A stretch of 64,000 nucleotides of DNA from Faecalicatena faecalis (GCF_012524165.2 NZ_JABACJ020000001.1:496001-560000); one strand, 5' to 3'; positions 19,225-28,585 are shown, counted from the stretch's first letter. The notes: a model not told the origin generated them from the letters alone. Program-made: numbers and translations.

Positions 19225-19328
19225 AATCACAAAACGTTCATAAAAACAATCAAAAACGAAAATCGAACATATAAAATGATAATCAAACATAAAAACGGAT
19301 TGTTTAATTGAAAATAAAATGATATGAT
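19225..19328 (+). promoter_or_regulatory. Sugar-locus promoter with repeated operator-like boxes
   Basis: Four AATC-led boxes stand in a row: AATCACAAAACG (19225), AATCAAAAACG (19248), AATCGAACATA (19261) and AATCAAACATA (19281). A promoter candidate follows: TTGTTT at 19300-19305, 17 nt, TATGAT at 19323-19328. A/T-rich repeats with ACGAA/CGAAC cores resemble DeoR-family operators, and a DeoR gene lies in the locus. The assignment is inference. Confidence 0.4.
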
Positions 19329-19374
19329 TCGAATAGATAAAAGAGAAAAATCATATAAGAAGAGGAGCGTTCGG

Positions 19375-20478
19375 ATGAGTAAAGTTGATGAAATTACAAG
19401 AGAAAAATGGATTATGTCTACTTTCCCTGAATGGGGAACATGGCTGAACGAAGAAATCGAAAATGAGGAGGTAAAGCAAGGGTCAGTCGCGATGTGGTGG
19501 CTTGGATGTACTGGGATTTGGCTCAAGACGCCTGGCGGATGTAATCTCACCGTAGACTTATGGTGTGGGAACGGAAAACGCACCCATGGAGACGGGAAGA
19601 TGAAGGTGGGGCACCAGATGGCGAATATGTGCGGAGCCAGAGCCATGCAGCCCAACTTAAGAGCAGTCCCCTTTGTGCTGGACCCATTTGCAGTTAAAAG
19701 CGTGGATGCTGTGCTCGCGACACATTACCACCAGGACCATATGAGTGCAGAGTTTGCATCTCATGTCATAAAAAGCAATATGACGACTGTCAACCAGGAT
19801 GGGGAGGAGATACCAGTTCCCTTCATTGGACCTAAGAAATCAGTAGAGTTATGGGAGAAATGGGGCGTACCTGCAGACAGATGCATCACAGTGAAACCTG
19901 GGGATGTTATTAAGATTAAGGATATTGAAATCATAGCTCTTGACTCTTTCGACCGTACCTGTATTGTGACAACCGATTCCCAGGGGGAAGACAGAGAAGA
20001 ACTGACAGGCGTATGTCCGACAGATATGGATGATAAGGCAGTCAACTATCTGATTAAGACACCTGGCGGGAATATTTACCATAGCGGGGATTCCCATTAT
20101 TCCATTTACTATGCGAAGCACGGGAAAGACTATGATATAGATGTTGCTTTTGGCTCATATGGGGAGAACCCGGTGGGCATGCAGGACAAGATGACCTCTG
20201 TAGATATTCTGCGGATGGCAGAAGCACTTGGCTGCAAGGTAGTGATTCCGATACATTATGATGTATGGACCAATTTTATGGCTGATATCAATGAGATTAA
20301 AGTGTTATATGAGATGAAAAAGGACAGACTCGGTTATGAGTTCCATCCGTTTTTCTGGGAAGTGGGAGGAAAATATGTCTATCCTGCAGACCGTGATAAG
20401 AAGGCATATCACCACAGAAGAGGCTTTGAAGACTGTTTTGAAGCACCACAGAACATTCCATTCCGCTCTCTTTTATAA
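19375..20478 (+). CDS. ulaG: UlaG-family metallo-lactonase (L-ascorbate-6-phosphate lactonase-like)
   Basis: 367 residues from the ATG at 19375, which follows AAGAGGAG; the upstream frame start has no ribosome site. The protein tracks E. coli UlaG along its length: opening [20 protein letters not shown], then [25 protein letters not shown] (the metallo-beta-lactamase HxHxDH site), [25 protein letters not shown], and [11 protein letters not shown]. UlaG opens the lactone ring of L-ascorbate-6-phosphate in the cytosol. No UlaABC phosphotransferase or UlaDEF genes are present; an ABC importer, a fucosidase and a kinase follow. The true substrate may therefore be another phosphorylated lactone. 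It is probably the first gene of the sugar operon. Confidence 0.88.
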   Translation: MSKVDEITREKWIMSTFPEWGTWLNEEIENEEVKQGSVAMWWLGCTGIWLKTPGGCNLTVDLWCGNGKRTHGDGKMKVGHQMANMCGARAMQPNLRAVPFVLDPFAVKSVDAVLATHYHQDHMSAEFASHVIKSNMTTVNQDGEEIPVPFIGPKKSVELWEKWGVPADRCITVKPGDVIKIKDIEIIALDSFDRTCIVTTDSQGEDREELTGVCPTDMDDKAVNYLIKTPGGNIYHSGDSHYSIYYAKHGKDYDIDVAFGSYGENPVGMQDKMTSVDILRMAEALGCKVVIPIHYDVWTNFMADINEIKVLYEMKKDRLGYEFHPFFWEVGGKYVYPADRDKKAYHHRRGFEDCFEAPQNIPFRSLL

Positions 20479-20553
20479 AAGGACAGATACGACAGAGGGT
20501 TTCAGAAAGATTGTCAGATAAACTAAGAATTACTTTCTAAGAACATAGTGTCA

Positions 20554-20579
20554 GACATAGACACCCGGGAATCTATGTC
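20554..20579 (+). other. Stem-loop in the leader of the solute-binding protein gene
   Basis: GACATAGA (20554-20561) pairs perfectly with TCTATGTC (20572-20579) around a 10-nt loop containing CCCGGG. No T-run follows, so it is not an intrinsic terminator. It could be an mRNA processing or stability element. Confidence 0.5.
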
Positions 20580-20664
20580 AAAAGGCCATAGTTCTTGTAG
20601 TGATTAAAAACATGGAGAGACCATGAGGTTTTACAATTGTATGAAAAGGATAAGGAGAAAAAAG

Positions 20665-21984
20665 ATGAATAAGAAAAAATGGAAAAAAGGTCTTGCAGTT
20701 GCACTTGGGGCATCTATGGTACTGTCACTGGCAGCATGCGGAAACAGTGGTAAGGAAGAGAAAAAGGAAGCGAAAGAAGATAGCAAAGAGATTGAAATCC
20801 GTCTGACATCCAGATGGGGTGGTGAAGAGACATTATCCCAGTACTTCAATTCTAAGATTGATGAATTCAATAAAATGGACAATGGTATCAAAATTGTTGC
20901 CGATAACGTAACAGATGAGCAGCAGTATTTTGATAAATTAAGCTCTCAGTTCGGTGCGGGTACCCAGCCGAATGTATTTATCAACTATGGTGGAACCGGT
21001 ATCAAGGATTATATTGAAGGCGGAGTCCTTTTGGACCTGGAACCATACTTTGCAGAAGATCCTGAGTGGAAGGATTCCTTCATGCCGCTGTTTACGAATT
21101 GGCAGGACGGTGATGCTACCTATGGTGTACCTGTGATGTTGTATCAGATCCTTTTGTATTATAACAAGGACATTTTAAGTGCAAATAACCTGGAAGCACC
21201 AGAGACAATCGAGGATCTGGAAAAAGTATGCGACGCTTTAGTGGCAGCAGGAGTTACCCCATTCCAGTTAGGAGAGGGAACAAACTTCCGTGCAGGACAT
21301 CTGCTGAACAACCTGTGCTATAAAGCATATGGCGGGGATATCTGTGATAAGCTGGCATCTAGAGAAATCAATTATGATTCCAAAGAAATGACAGATATGT
21401 ATGCAATCATTAAAAAGTGGAATGAAAAAGGCTATTTCGGAGAAAATCCGGTCAGTGTAGATAACAATGGTGAAAAGGCTGCATTCTTATCCGGCAAAAG
21501 TGCTTTTCGATATGATGGTGCTTGGTTCGTAGGAGAGATTCCGGGTACAGATGTGGAAGGTTCTGTAGATGTAACTGCATTCCCTTACTTTGCAGGTAAG
21601 GAAGATTTAAAAACAAATGTACAGGGCGGCTCAGGACAGGGCTTCTCCATTACAGACAGCGGGGATGAGAAGATCAATGATGCAGCAGTAGAAGTTGTGA
21701 AGTTCTTAACTTCCCAGGATTACTATGCAGGACTGGAAAAAGCAAGCAACGGAGGCATCTACCCTGTAAAATTCGAATCTGACCCAGAGACAAAGATTGA
21801 TGACATGACCGTAAAGGTAAAAGAAATTGTCGCAGAAGCAACGGTATTCCGTGGAGATATGCAGGAAGTTGACCCGGAAACACATATGCTCAATACAGTA
21901 AGGACAGCTCTTCAGGGACTGTTTGTAGACAGTACACCAGAAGCTTGTGGTAAGGAAATCGTTTCATTAGAAGAAGAAAAATAA
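20665..21984 (+). CDS. Sugar ABC transporter substrate-binding lipoprotein (family 1)
   Basis: 439 residues from the ATG at 20665 (ribosome site AAGGAG). A lipoprotein signal peptide ends in the lipobox LSLAACG, with C25 as the lipid-modified Cys. The mature part is an extracellular solute-binding protein of family 1, with blocks such as DKLSSQFGAGTQPNVF, GVPVMLYQILLYYNKDI and SAFRYDGAWFVGEIPGT. It should capture a sugar or oligosaccharide at the outer face and feed the two permeases encoded after the fucosidase. No ATPase is in the locus, as is common when a shared MsmK-type ATPase is used. A hairpin stands before it and an attenuator-like terminator after it. Confidence 0.9.
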   Translation: MNKKKWKKGLAVALGASMVLSLAACGNSGKEEKKEAKEDSKEIEIRLTSRWGGEETLSQYFNSKIDEFNKMDNGIKIVADNVTDEQQYFDKLSSQFGAGTQPNVFINYGGTGIKDYIEGGVLLDLEPYFAEDPEWKDSFMPLFTNWQDGDATYGVPVMLYQILLYYNKDILSANNLEAPETIEDLEKVCDALVAAGVTPFQLGEGTNFRAGHLLNNLCYKAYGGDICDKLASREINYDSKEMTDMYAIIKKWNEKGYFGENPVSVDNNGEKAAFLSGKSAFRYDGAWFVGEIPGTDVEGSVDVTAFPYFAGKEDLKTNVQGGSGQGFSITDSGDEKINDAAVEVVKFLTSQDYYAGLEKASNGGIYPVKFESDPETKIDDMTVKVKEIVAEATVFRGDMQEVDPETHMLNTVRTALQGLFVDSTPEACGKEIVSLEEEK

Positions 21985-21991
21985 TCATATG

Positions 21992-22017
21992 GGGGATCTT
22001 TTAAGAGATCCCCTTTT
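21992..22017 (+). terminator. Intercistronic terminator/attenuator after the binding-protein gene
   Basis: GGGGATCT (21992-21999), 6-nt loop, AGATCCCC (22006-22013), then TTTT. It stands between the binding-protein and fucosidase genes in the same direction. It probably lets the binding protein be made in excess over downstream proteins. Confidence 0.7.
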
Positions 22018-22034
22018 CATTAGGGGGAAACAAA

Positions 22035-23327
22035 ATGGAGAGAAAAAATATTCAGTGGATGATGGATGCTAGGTTTGGCCTGTTCATACACTGGGGGCTT
22101 TATTGTATTAATGGAGTGACCGAATGGAAACGATCCTATGAACGGCTGACAATCGAAGAATATGAGAAATATTTCGAGGAATTTAATCCAGTAGATTATG
22201 ATCCCAAGGAATGGGCACGGATGGCAAAAAAAGCGGGGATGCGTTATGCCATCCTGACTGTAAAGCATCATGAAGGATTCTGCCTGTTCGATTCAAAGTA
22301 TACAGATTATAAATCTACGAATACACAATGCAAGCGTGACTTGGCGCGTGAATTTGTGGAGGCGTTCCGGGCTGAGGGACTGAGAGTAGGGTTCTATTAT
22401 TCTCTGTTTGACTGGCATCACCCGGATTATCATCACTATGGTGATCTGTACCATCCGATGAGGGACAATGAGGAATATAAGGATTATGAATATGATTTCA
22501 ATAGATATCTAGAGTATATGCACAACCAGATCAGGGAATTGTGCACGAATTATGGAAAGATAGATATCCTCTGGTTTGATAACTCCTATGGAGAAATGCG
22601 CGGAGAAAAATGGAAAGCAACCGAACTGGTGAAGATGATCCGTGAATTACAGCCAGAGATCGTGCTCAATAACAGGCTGGAATGTAATGCATCTGCAAAG
22701 GGCAGTCTAAGCACACCGAACCCGACGGCCTATGCCGGAGACTTCGTTTCCCCGGAACAGATTGTCCCACCTGAGGGAATCTTGGATGACATGGGCAATG
22801 ACCTGCCGTGGGAAGCCTGCTGTACGATGAACAATAACTGGTGCTACACCCCGAATCCGTATAACTATAAGGATGCAAAATGCCTGGTGAGGAAGCTGGT
22901 AGAATGTACGAGCAAGGGAGGCAACCTGTTAGTCAATATCGGACCGAATGCGCGGGGCAGGTTCCCGAAGCCTGCAGTGAAGGTTCTCCATGATCTCAGT
23001 GAATGGTTCGAGGATTATGGGAAGTCTATCTATGGTTGTGGGAAGGCAGGGCTTGGGAAACCAGACTGGGGATATTATACAAGGAATGGGAAATTTGTAT
23101 ATGCCCATCTGATGCAGCAGGAAATCGGGCCTGTGGCATTGAATATTCCGACTTCTGAGATTAAAAAGATCAGGAGGGTATCTGATGGTTCAGAGGTACT
23201 GATTGTGAAACCATGGGTAACGGAGCTGTTCCCGGGCTATACGTTCATAAATTTCCAGGAGCCGATTCAGGGAACTTTTTTATTAGAGAATGATATTGAT
23301 ACTGTATTGGAAATCGAAATAAAGTAA
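22035..23327 (+). CDS. Alpha-L-fucosidase, GH29, intracellular
   Basis: 430 residues, a compact GH29 enzyme. It begins directly in the catalytic barrel (WMMDARFGLFIHWGLY) with no signal peptide, so it acts in the cytosol. Substrate-pocket elements LTVKHHEGFCLFDS and GFYYSLFDWHHPDY are typical. The nucleophile should be D182 in ILWFDNSYG. The acid/base residue is not safely located by eye. It would release L-fucose or a related residue from an imported oligosaccharide. It sits between the binding protein and the permeases of the importer, so its substrate is most likely what the importer brings in. AGGGGG precedes the ATG. Confidence 0.9.
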   Translation: MERKNIQWMMDARFGLFIHWGLYCINGVTEWKRSYERLTIEEYEKYFEEFNPVDYDPKEWARMAKKAGMRYAILTVKHHEGFCLFDSKYTDYKSTNTQCKRDLAREFVEAFRAEGLRVGFYYSLFDWHHPDYHHYGDLYHPMRDNEEYKDYEYDFNRYLEYMHNQIRELCTNYGKIDILWFDNSYGEMRGEKWKATELVKMIRELQPEIVLNNRLECNASAKGSLSTPNPTAYAGDFVSPEQIVPPEGILDDMGNDLPWEACCTMNNNWCYTPNPYNYKDAKCLVRKLVECTSKGGNLLVNIGPNARGRFPKPAVKVLHDLSEWFEDYGKSIYGCGKAGLGKPDWGYYTRNGKFVYAHLMQQEIGPVALNIPTSEIKKIRRVSDGSEVLIVKPWVTELFPGYTFINFQEPIQGTFLLENDIDTVLEIEIK

Positions 23328-23340
23328 GGATGGCAGACTT

Positions 23341-24219
23341 ATGATGAAAAAGAATAAAAAATTAATCTGGTCAATTGCTTTTATTTTGCCGGCGCTGGCC
23401 CTGTTATGTGTTTTTCTGCTGTATCCGGTATGTCAGGCAGTATATCTGTCTTTCTTCAAATGGACGGGAATCGCAAGTGCAAAGCCGATTTTCATTGGAC
23501 TGGATAATTATGTGAAGATTTTCCACTCTCCAAATTTCTGGCTGTCACTGAGGAATTCATTGCTTTTCATGGCAGGAGGATTTCTTGTATTGATGCCTCT
23601 TTCTTTTCTACTTGCGAAAATCATTACATCCAAAATCATGGGGGTACGGTTTTTCAAGGTTTCGTATTATCTTCCAGTCATGCTTCCTGTTGCTGCAGTC
23701 GGTCTGATCTGGGTATACATGCTCCAGCCAGATTGGGGCCTGGTCAATTCTCTGTTGGAGAAAATCGGGCTGACCAGCTGGGCAATTAACTGGCTGGGGG
23801 AAAAGACTGTGAATGTCATCTGCATTGTACTGGTTAATGAGTGGATTTTTGCCGGCTTTAATATGTTGATCTTTGCAGCAGGCCTGGTGTCAATTCCTTC
23901 GGACGTATACGAATCTGCTAAAATTGATGGTGCAAATAAAACAAAGACATTGTTTTACATAACGCTTCCGCTGATGAAGGAATCCTTTAAGGTATTCTCA
24001 GTCCTTTGTGTATGCGGATGTTTGAAGACCTTTGACCTTGTGTTTACGATGACAGGCGGAGGGCCGAACCACTCTTCCGAAGTCCCGGCTACGCTTCTTT
24101 ACATGGAGGCGTTTGGTTCAAAGAACTTTGGGCGTGGTAATGCAATCGGTGTAGTGATACTGGTATTAGGTCTGGCTTTGAGCCTGGGATTGAATAAGAT
24201 CCTGAAATCTGATGATTAG
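23341..24219 (+). CDS. Sugar ABC transporter permease (MalF/UgpA type)
   Basis: 292 residues with six membrane helices. The opening MMKKNKKLIWSIAFILPALA and the KWTG segment are typical of carbohydrate uptake permeases of the CUT1 group. The cytoplasmic EAA loop reads YESAKIDGANKTKTLFYITLP, of which the EAxxxGA core contacts the ATPase. It pairs with the next gene, 14 nt downstream, to form the membrane channel. Confidence 0.93.
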   Translation: MMKKNKKLIWSIAFILPALALLCVFLLYPVCQAVYLSFFKWTGIASAKPIFIGLDNYVKIFHSPNFWLSLRNSLLFMAGGFLVLMPLSFLLAKIITSKIMGVRFFKVSYYLPVMLPVAAVGLIWVYMLQPDWGLVNSLLEKIGLTSWAINWLGEKTVNVICIVLVNEWIFAGFNMLIFAAGLVSIPSDVYESAKIDGANKTKTLFYITLPLMKESFKVFSVLCVCGCLKTFDLVFTMTGGGPNHSSEVPATLLYMEAFGSKNFGRGNAIGVVILVLGLALSLGLNKILKSDD

Positions 24220-24233
24220 GGGGTGCAGTAAAG

Positions 24234-25055
24234 ATGAAGAAGATGTCTAATAAAGTATTTCAGGTTTTTGCATGGCTGTGGGCAGTAATCACTCTGTATC
24301 CTTTGATTGTCACAGTGTTCTGTTCCTTTAAGGAAAACAATGATATTTATGGCAGCATGTTTGCCCTGCCGAAAAACTGGCATTTCAGTAATTATAAGGA
24401 TGCTCTGTTCTCAGCGAATATGCTCAGGGCCATCGGCAACTCATTATTTCTGGCATTAGGTACTACTATTTTGGTAGTGGTTGTGGCATTACTTGCATCC
24501 TATACATTCGCAAGGATGAAATATAAGTTCCTGACTCCATGCTTCATGCTGTTCATGCTGGGGGTCATGATCCCTATTCATACGACAATCATCCCGATTT
24601 CTAAGATTGCAGCAGATATCGGAGGATATGATAGGTATTGGATGTTGATCCTGACTTATACGACCTTCCAGCTTCCGCAGGCAATTTTCCTGATTACCGG
24701 ATATATCAAGGGAATCAGCAAGGAACTGGATGAGGCAGCAGTCATCGACGGTTGTAATATGGTGCAGATTTTGTTTAAGATCATCCTGCCGATTTCCAAG
24801 CCGATTATAGCTACGGTTTCAATCATCTCATTTGTGTATGCATACAGTGAACTTGTATTTTCCGTAATCCTCTTATCTTCCCCTGCGAAATATCCGGTTT
24901 CCAGGAGCCTGATGTATTTTAAGGGAGATTTTTCAGTGAGGATGGGTCCGATTTTTGCATCTATTGTTTTAGCGGTTCTGCCGTTGACAGTCATTTACCT
25001 GTTGTTCCATGAAAAAGTACAGGAAGGAATGTTAGCAGGTTCTGTAAAGGGGTAA
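24234..25055 (+). CDS. Sugar ABC transporter permease (MalG/UgpE type)
   Basis: 273 residues with six membrane helices. The start with a long first helix and VTVFCSFKENNDIY, then LPKNWHFSNY, is characteristic of the MalG-type partner. The EAA loop reads ELDEAAVIDGCNMVQILFKI, with the usual Gly replaced by neighbouring small residues around DGC. It works with the preceding permease and the family-1 binding protein. The kinase gene starts 3 nt after its stop. Confidence 0.93.
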   Translation: MKKMSNKVFQVFAWLWAVITLYPLIVTVFCSFKENNDIYGSMFALPKNWHFSNYKDALFSANMLRAIGNSLFLALGTTILVVVVALLASYTFARMKYKFLTPCFMLFMLGVMIPIHTTIIPISKIAADIGGYDRYWMLILTYTTFQLPQAIFLITGYIKGISKELDEAAVIDGCNMVQILFKIILPISKPIIATVSIISFVYAYSELVFSVILLSSPAKYPVSRSLMYFKGDFSVRMGPIFASIVLAVLPLTVIYLLFHEKVQEGMLAGSVKG

Positions 25056-25058
25056 AGT

Positions 25059-26534
25059 ATGGTTTTTGTAATAGATATAGGTACATCCAGTGTCCGGGGG
25101 CTGCTTCTGGATCACGCGGGTGTAATTGAAAAAAGTATCCAATATGAATATTGTGTCCAGGTAGTTGACGGGGAAACAGCGCTGCAAGATCCAGAAATCA
25201 TTTTGAAGGATGTTTTTCAGATTCTGTCAGAGGTGGGAGAATGGGTAAGAGAGACAAAGAACAAGATTGAAGTCATCTCCGTGACTGGGCAGCGCTCCTC
25301 TGTCATTCCCGTGACAGAGGATGGGAAAGCGTTGTCAGCGGCAATCTCCTGGCAGGACCGGAGATCTGGTGTGATGTGTGATAGATTCCGAAAACAGTGG
25401 AAGAATATCTACCAGATTACGGGTATGAAGCTGTCACCGGTGTTCTCTGCCCCGAAGATGATGTACTTAATGCAAAATGACAAAGAACTGTATGAGAAGG
25501 CATATAAGCTGATTGGTTTCCAGGAATATATCCTTTTCCATCTGACTCATGAATTTGCAACAGATACATCCATTGCCAGCCGGACCAGCCTGTTTGATAT
25601 AAGCAGGCTTAAATGGTCTGACGAGCTGATGGAATTGTTCGGGCTGTCTAAGGCGAAATTATGTCAGCTAATCGATGTCGGCGGTGTTGTCGGTTCTGCC
25701 ACTAGAGAAGTACAGAGGCTTCTCGGGATGCAGGGGAAAATCCCGGTCATCTCGGCAGGCGGAGATCAGCAGTGTGCGGCACTGGGGATGGGATGCATAG
25801 AGCAGGGGAGCATCGAGGTAAATTCCGGTACAGGTGCTTATGCTATCGGTATAGCAAACCGGCCGGTCTTCCACCCTGATATGAGTCTGAACTGTAATGT
25901 TTCGGCGGTGAAAGGAAAGTGGATTGTAGAAGGTGCAGTGTTAAGTGCTGGGCGGTCTGTGGAGTGGTTCGTGAAAGAACTCTTTTCCCAGGGAGAAACA
26001 AGGGACTATGAGACATTCATGAAGGCATGTGGGGAAGTGCCGCCGGGAGCCAACGGTGTCATTGTCTCGCCGTCACTGGCAGGAAAAGGCACGCCGGACT
26101 GGAATCCACAGATACGTGGCGGAATCTTCCATTTGAGCTTTTCTAATAAAAAGGAGGAATTCGCACGGGCCTTGTTAGAGGGAATTGCAGCCGAATTGTG
26201 GGACTGTATTGAAGCCATTGAAAAACTGACCGGTACCAAGTGTCTTTCAGTGAAGGCCGGAGGCGGTCTGCTTCGAAATCAGACCTATTGTCAGGTCCTT
26301 TCCGATATGTTCGGAAAGGCAATTGAACAGCCGGAGGTATGTGAGGCGACTGGAATCGGGGCCTGGGTTTCCGCAGAGACCTCTCTTGGGAATTATAAGA
26401 CACAGGAAGAGGCCTATCGGGCGTATGACCGCTCTATTCATAAAAAAATCTGGATCCCGGATGAAAAGGTCACAAAGCTATACAGAGGGATAGACAAAAT
26501 CCGAAAAAAATATGAAATGATATATCAAGATTAG
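25059..26534 (+). CDS. FGGY-family carbohydrate kinase
   Basis: 491 residues, the usual size. The N-terminal actin-like fold opens FVIDIGTSSVRGLLLD (phosphate loop 1). The substrate region has TGQRSSVIPV and ISWQDRR, and the second phosphate and adenosine loops appear as EVNSGTGAYA and SVKAGGGLLRNQTYCQ. FGGY kinases phosphorylate sugars such as xylulose, fuculose, rhamnulose, gluconate or erythritol. The sugar here cannot be read directly. An L-fuculokinase role would fit the fucosidase, but no fucose isomerase or fuculose-phosphate aldolase is in the locus. It is co-transcribed with the permeases. Confidence 0.9.
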   Translation: MVFVIDIGTSSVRGLLLDHAGVIEKSIQYEYCVQVVDGETALQDPEIILKDVFQILSEVGEWVRETKNKIEVISVTGQRSSVIPVTEDGKALSAAISWQDRRSGVMCDRFRKQWKNIYQITGMKLSPVFSAPKMMYLMQNDKELYEKAYKLIGFQEYILFHLTHEFATDTSIASRTSLFDISRLKWSDELMELFGLSKAKLCQLIDVGGVVGSATREVQRLLGMQGKIPVISAGGDQQCAALGMGCIEQGSIEVNSGTGAYAIGIANRPVFHPDMSLNCNVSAVKGKWIVEGAVLSAGRSVEWFVKELFSQGETRDYETFMKACGEVPPGANGVIVSPSLAGKGTPDWNPQIRGGIFHLSFSNKKEEFARALLEGIAAELWDCIEAIEKLTGTKCLSVKAGGGLLRNQTYCQVLSDMFGKAIEQPEVCEATGIGAWVSAETSLGNYKTQEEAYRAYDRSIHKKIWIPDEKVTKLYRGIDKIRKKYEMIYQD

Positions 26535-26626
26535 AAAAGAAAATGTTATGATATAAAAAGAAATAAATGCGGCGGATTTTCCAGAGCGGCAGGATTCTAA
26601 ATATGTGATATGGACGAGGTGGACGT

Positions 26627-27394
26627 ATGAAGAGAAAACGTGCATATGTAGACGGCAGAAGAGATCAGATTCTGGAAATTATGAAAGAAAACCCTACAGT
26701 CAGGGTAGATGAGCTGGCTGATAAGCTGGCTGTCTCATTGATTACAATACGCAGGGACCTCCAATATTTGGAGGAGCAAAAGGTACTGACGAGATTTTAT
26801 GGCGGAGCATCTGTAATTGCGCCGGAATACTCCGAAGAAGATGAGATACAGATGTACCGTACCCTGATTGCAAAATATGCGGCTACGCTGGTGGAAGATG
26901 GAGACTCTTTGTTCATCAATACGAGCCGCAATGCGCTGCAGATGCTGGATTATGTGACTCGCAATAATGTGACGGTCATTACCAACAATGGCAAAGCTAT
27001 CGGAAAGGATTATTATGAGGGAATCAGTATCCTTATAACGGGAGGGGAGCTGCGTTATCCCAAGAATGCAATGGTGGGAGATTTTGCAGTCCGCAATCTT
27101 CAGACCGTCTTCCCGAAAAAGGCTTTTATGGGATGTTCGGGAATCTCTCCGGTTTCAGGGGTGACGACGGAAATATCGGGGGAAGTAAGAATCAATGAAC
27201 TGATGATCCGCAATGCGACGAAGGATGTCTATGTATTAGCGGACCACACGAAAATAGGGAAGAACAGCAGCTTCACGACCTCCTCAGTTCAGAGGATCGG
27301 TCATCTGATCACAGATGAGAAGGCGCCTGAGGATATTCTGAAAGAACTGGAGAATGCAGGGGTAAAGGTGCATCTGGTACATAAAGGTGATTGA
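26627..27394 (+). CDS. DeoR/GlpR-family transcriptional regulator
   Basis: 255 residues. The N-terminal DeoR helix-turn-helix reads VRVDELADKLAVSLITIRRD, followed by LEEQKVLTRFYGGAS. The C-terminal sensor domain has the sugar-phosphate isomerase-like fold (FINTSRNALQMLDYV, VITNNGKA, VLADHTKIG). DeoR proteins usually repress sugar operons and release DNA on binding a phosphorylated sugar. It follows the kinase by 92 nt and is the obvious candidate to control this locus through the boxes at 19225-19295. Confidence 0.92.
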   Translation: MKRKRAYVDGRRDQILEIMKENPTVRVDELADKLAVSLITIRRDLQYLEEQKVLTRFYGGASVIAPEYSEEDEIQMYRTLIAKYAATLVEDGDSLFINTSRNALQMLDYVTRNNVTVITNNGKAIGKDYYEGISILITGGELRYPKNAMVGDFAVRNLQTVFPKKAFMGCSGISPVSGVTTEISGEVRINELMIRNATKDVYVLADHTKIGKNSSFTTSSVQRIGHLITDEKAPEDILKELENAGVKVHLVHKGD

Positions 27395-27478
27395 TCAGAA
27401 AAGGAATGAAAGCCGCTGTAGATGGAAGAAGCATGCAAAGATATTTGAAAAATTTGATAAAAGTATAGGAGGAAAAGC

Positions 27479-28525
27479 GTGAGGATAAATAAAAAAGTGA
27501 TTTCAGACCTGGAAAAATGTTACTCCATAGCACCACTTCTATATCAAGGAAGGCGGCATCTTTTAGTTGCTGCGGAAAAGCATGCACCATGCTGCATGTT
27601 TGATGAAGACGGAAATCTGGAGCAGACAGTTTGGACGGAGCCGGGCGGTGTGATGAGCATGGTTCAGGTACCGGGAAGTGAAGGTGTATTTCTGGCAACT
27701 CATAAGTTCTATTCACCGAATGATTCCAAGGAGGCCAAGATTGTAATTGCTGTCCCGGGAGAGGATGGCACCTGGGAGATAAGGACTCTGGCAGAACTGC
27801 CTCATGTACACCGTTTCGATATCCTTACCAGAAACGGGAAAAACTATCTGATTGCATGTACCCTGAAATCAGGACATGGATATAAAGACGACTGGTCTAT
27901 GCCGGGGAAAGTCTATGCGGCGGTCCTGCCGGAAGATCTGAGCGGATTCCAAGAAGACAGCCAGTTAGAACTTACGGTCATTAAAGATGGGATGTTAAAG
28001 AACCATGGATATTATAAAATACAGGAAGAAGAAAGCGAAGCCTGTATTATTTCCTGTGAGGACGGGGTCTATCGTTTCCAGCCGCCGGCGTCCACAGAGG
28101 AGCCCTGGGAAATAGAAACATTGATTCAGGATCCATGCAGCGATGCAGTCTTATTGGACCTGGACTTAGACGGTGAAAAGGAACTGGTCACTATCTCCCC
28201 ATTCCACGGGAATACAGTGGTAATCTATAAGAAAGCAGCCGGGACATACCAGAAGGTATACAGTTATGAACAGGCAGATTTTGCCCATGCAATTTGGGGC
28301 GGAAGCCTGTTAGGAAAAGCATCCGTCATCATTGGACACAGAAAAGGGAACAGGAATCTGCTGCTGTTCACTTATAACAAGGTCAACGGCCAGTATGAAG
28401 TTACAGTTCTGGATCAGGACTGCGGTCCGGCGAATGTATTCAAGTATGATTACGATGGAAAAGAAATTCTGATATCAACCAACCGTGAGATAAATGAGGT
28501 GGCAATGTACACCTTTGAAGAATAG
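27479..28525 (+). CDS. Unrecognised cytosolic beta-propeller-like protein of the sugar locus
   Basis: 348 residues from a GTG start preceded by AGGAGG. No signal peptide or membrane span is present. The sequence is a series of beta-strand-turn repeats of roughly 45-50 residues, with elements such as LLVAAEKHAPCC, VFLATHKFY, ACIISCEDGVYRFQP, VLLDLDLDGEKELVTISPF and VIIGHRKGNRN. One (DLDLDGEKELV) matches the FG-GAP/VCBS type of calcium-binding blade. Conserved-looking His and Cys residues occur in several turns. The end of the sugar operon is the only context: it may be a lactonase, lyase or isomerase of the pathway, but no catalytic family is recognised. Confidence 0.75.
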   Translation: MRINKKVISDLEKCYSIAPLLYQGRRHLLVAAEKHAPCCMFDEDGNLEQTVWTEPGGVMSMVQVPGSEGVFLATHKFYSPNDSKEAKIVIAVPGEDGTWEIRTLAELPHVHRFDILTRNGKNYLIACTLKSGHGYKDDWSMPGKVYAAVLPEDLSGFQEDSQLELTVIKDGMLKNHGYYKIQEEESEACIISCEDGVYRFQPPASTEEPWEIETLIQDPCSDAVLLDLDLDGEKELVTISPFHGNTVVIYKKAAGTYQKVYSYEQADFAHAIWGGSLLGKASVIIGHRKGNRNLLLFTYNKVNGQYEVTVLDQDCGPANVFKYDYDGKEILISTNREINEVAMYTFEE

Positions 28526-28545
28526 AAAATCACAAGAAAAAAGAG

Positions 28546-28585
28546 CGCGGGATACGGCAGCCGATCATGGCAGTCGTATCCCGCG
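28546..28585 (+). terminator. Strong hairpin at the end of the sugar locus
   Basis: CGCGGGATACG (28546-28556) pairs perfectly with CGTATCCCGCG (28575-28585). The T-run is missing, so it may act as an mRNA 3' end or a weak terminator. Confidence 0.6.
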
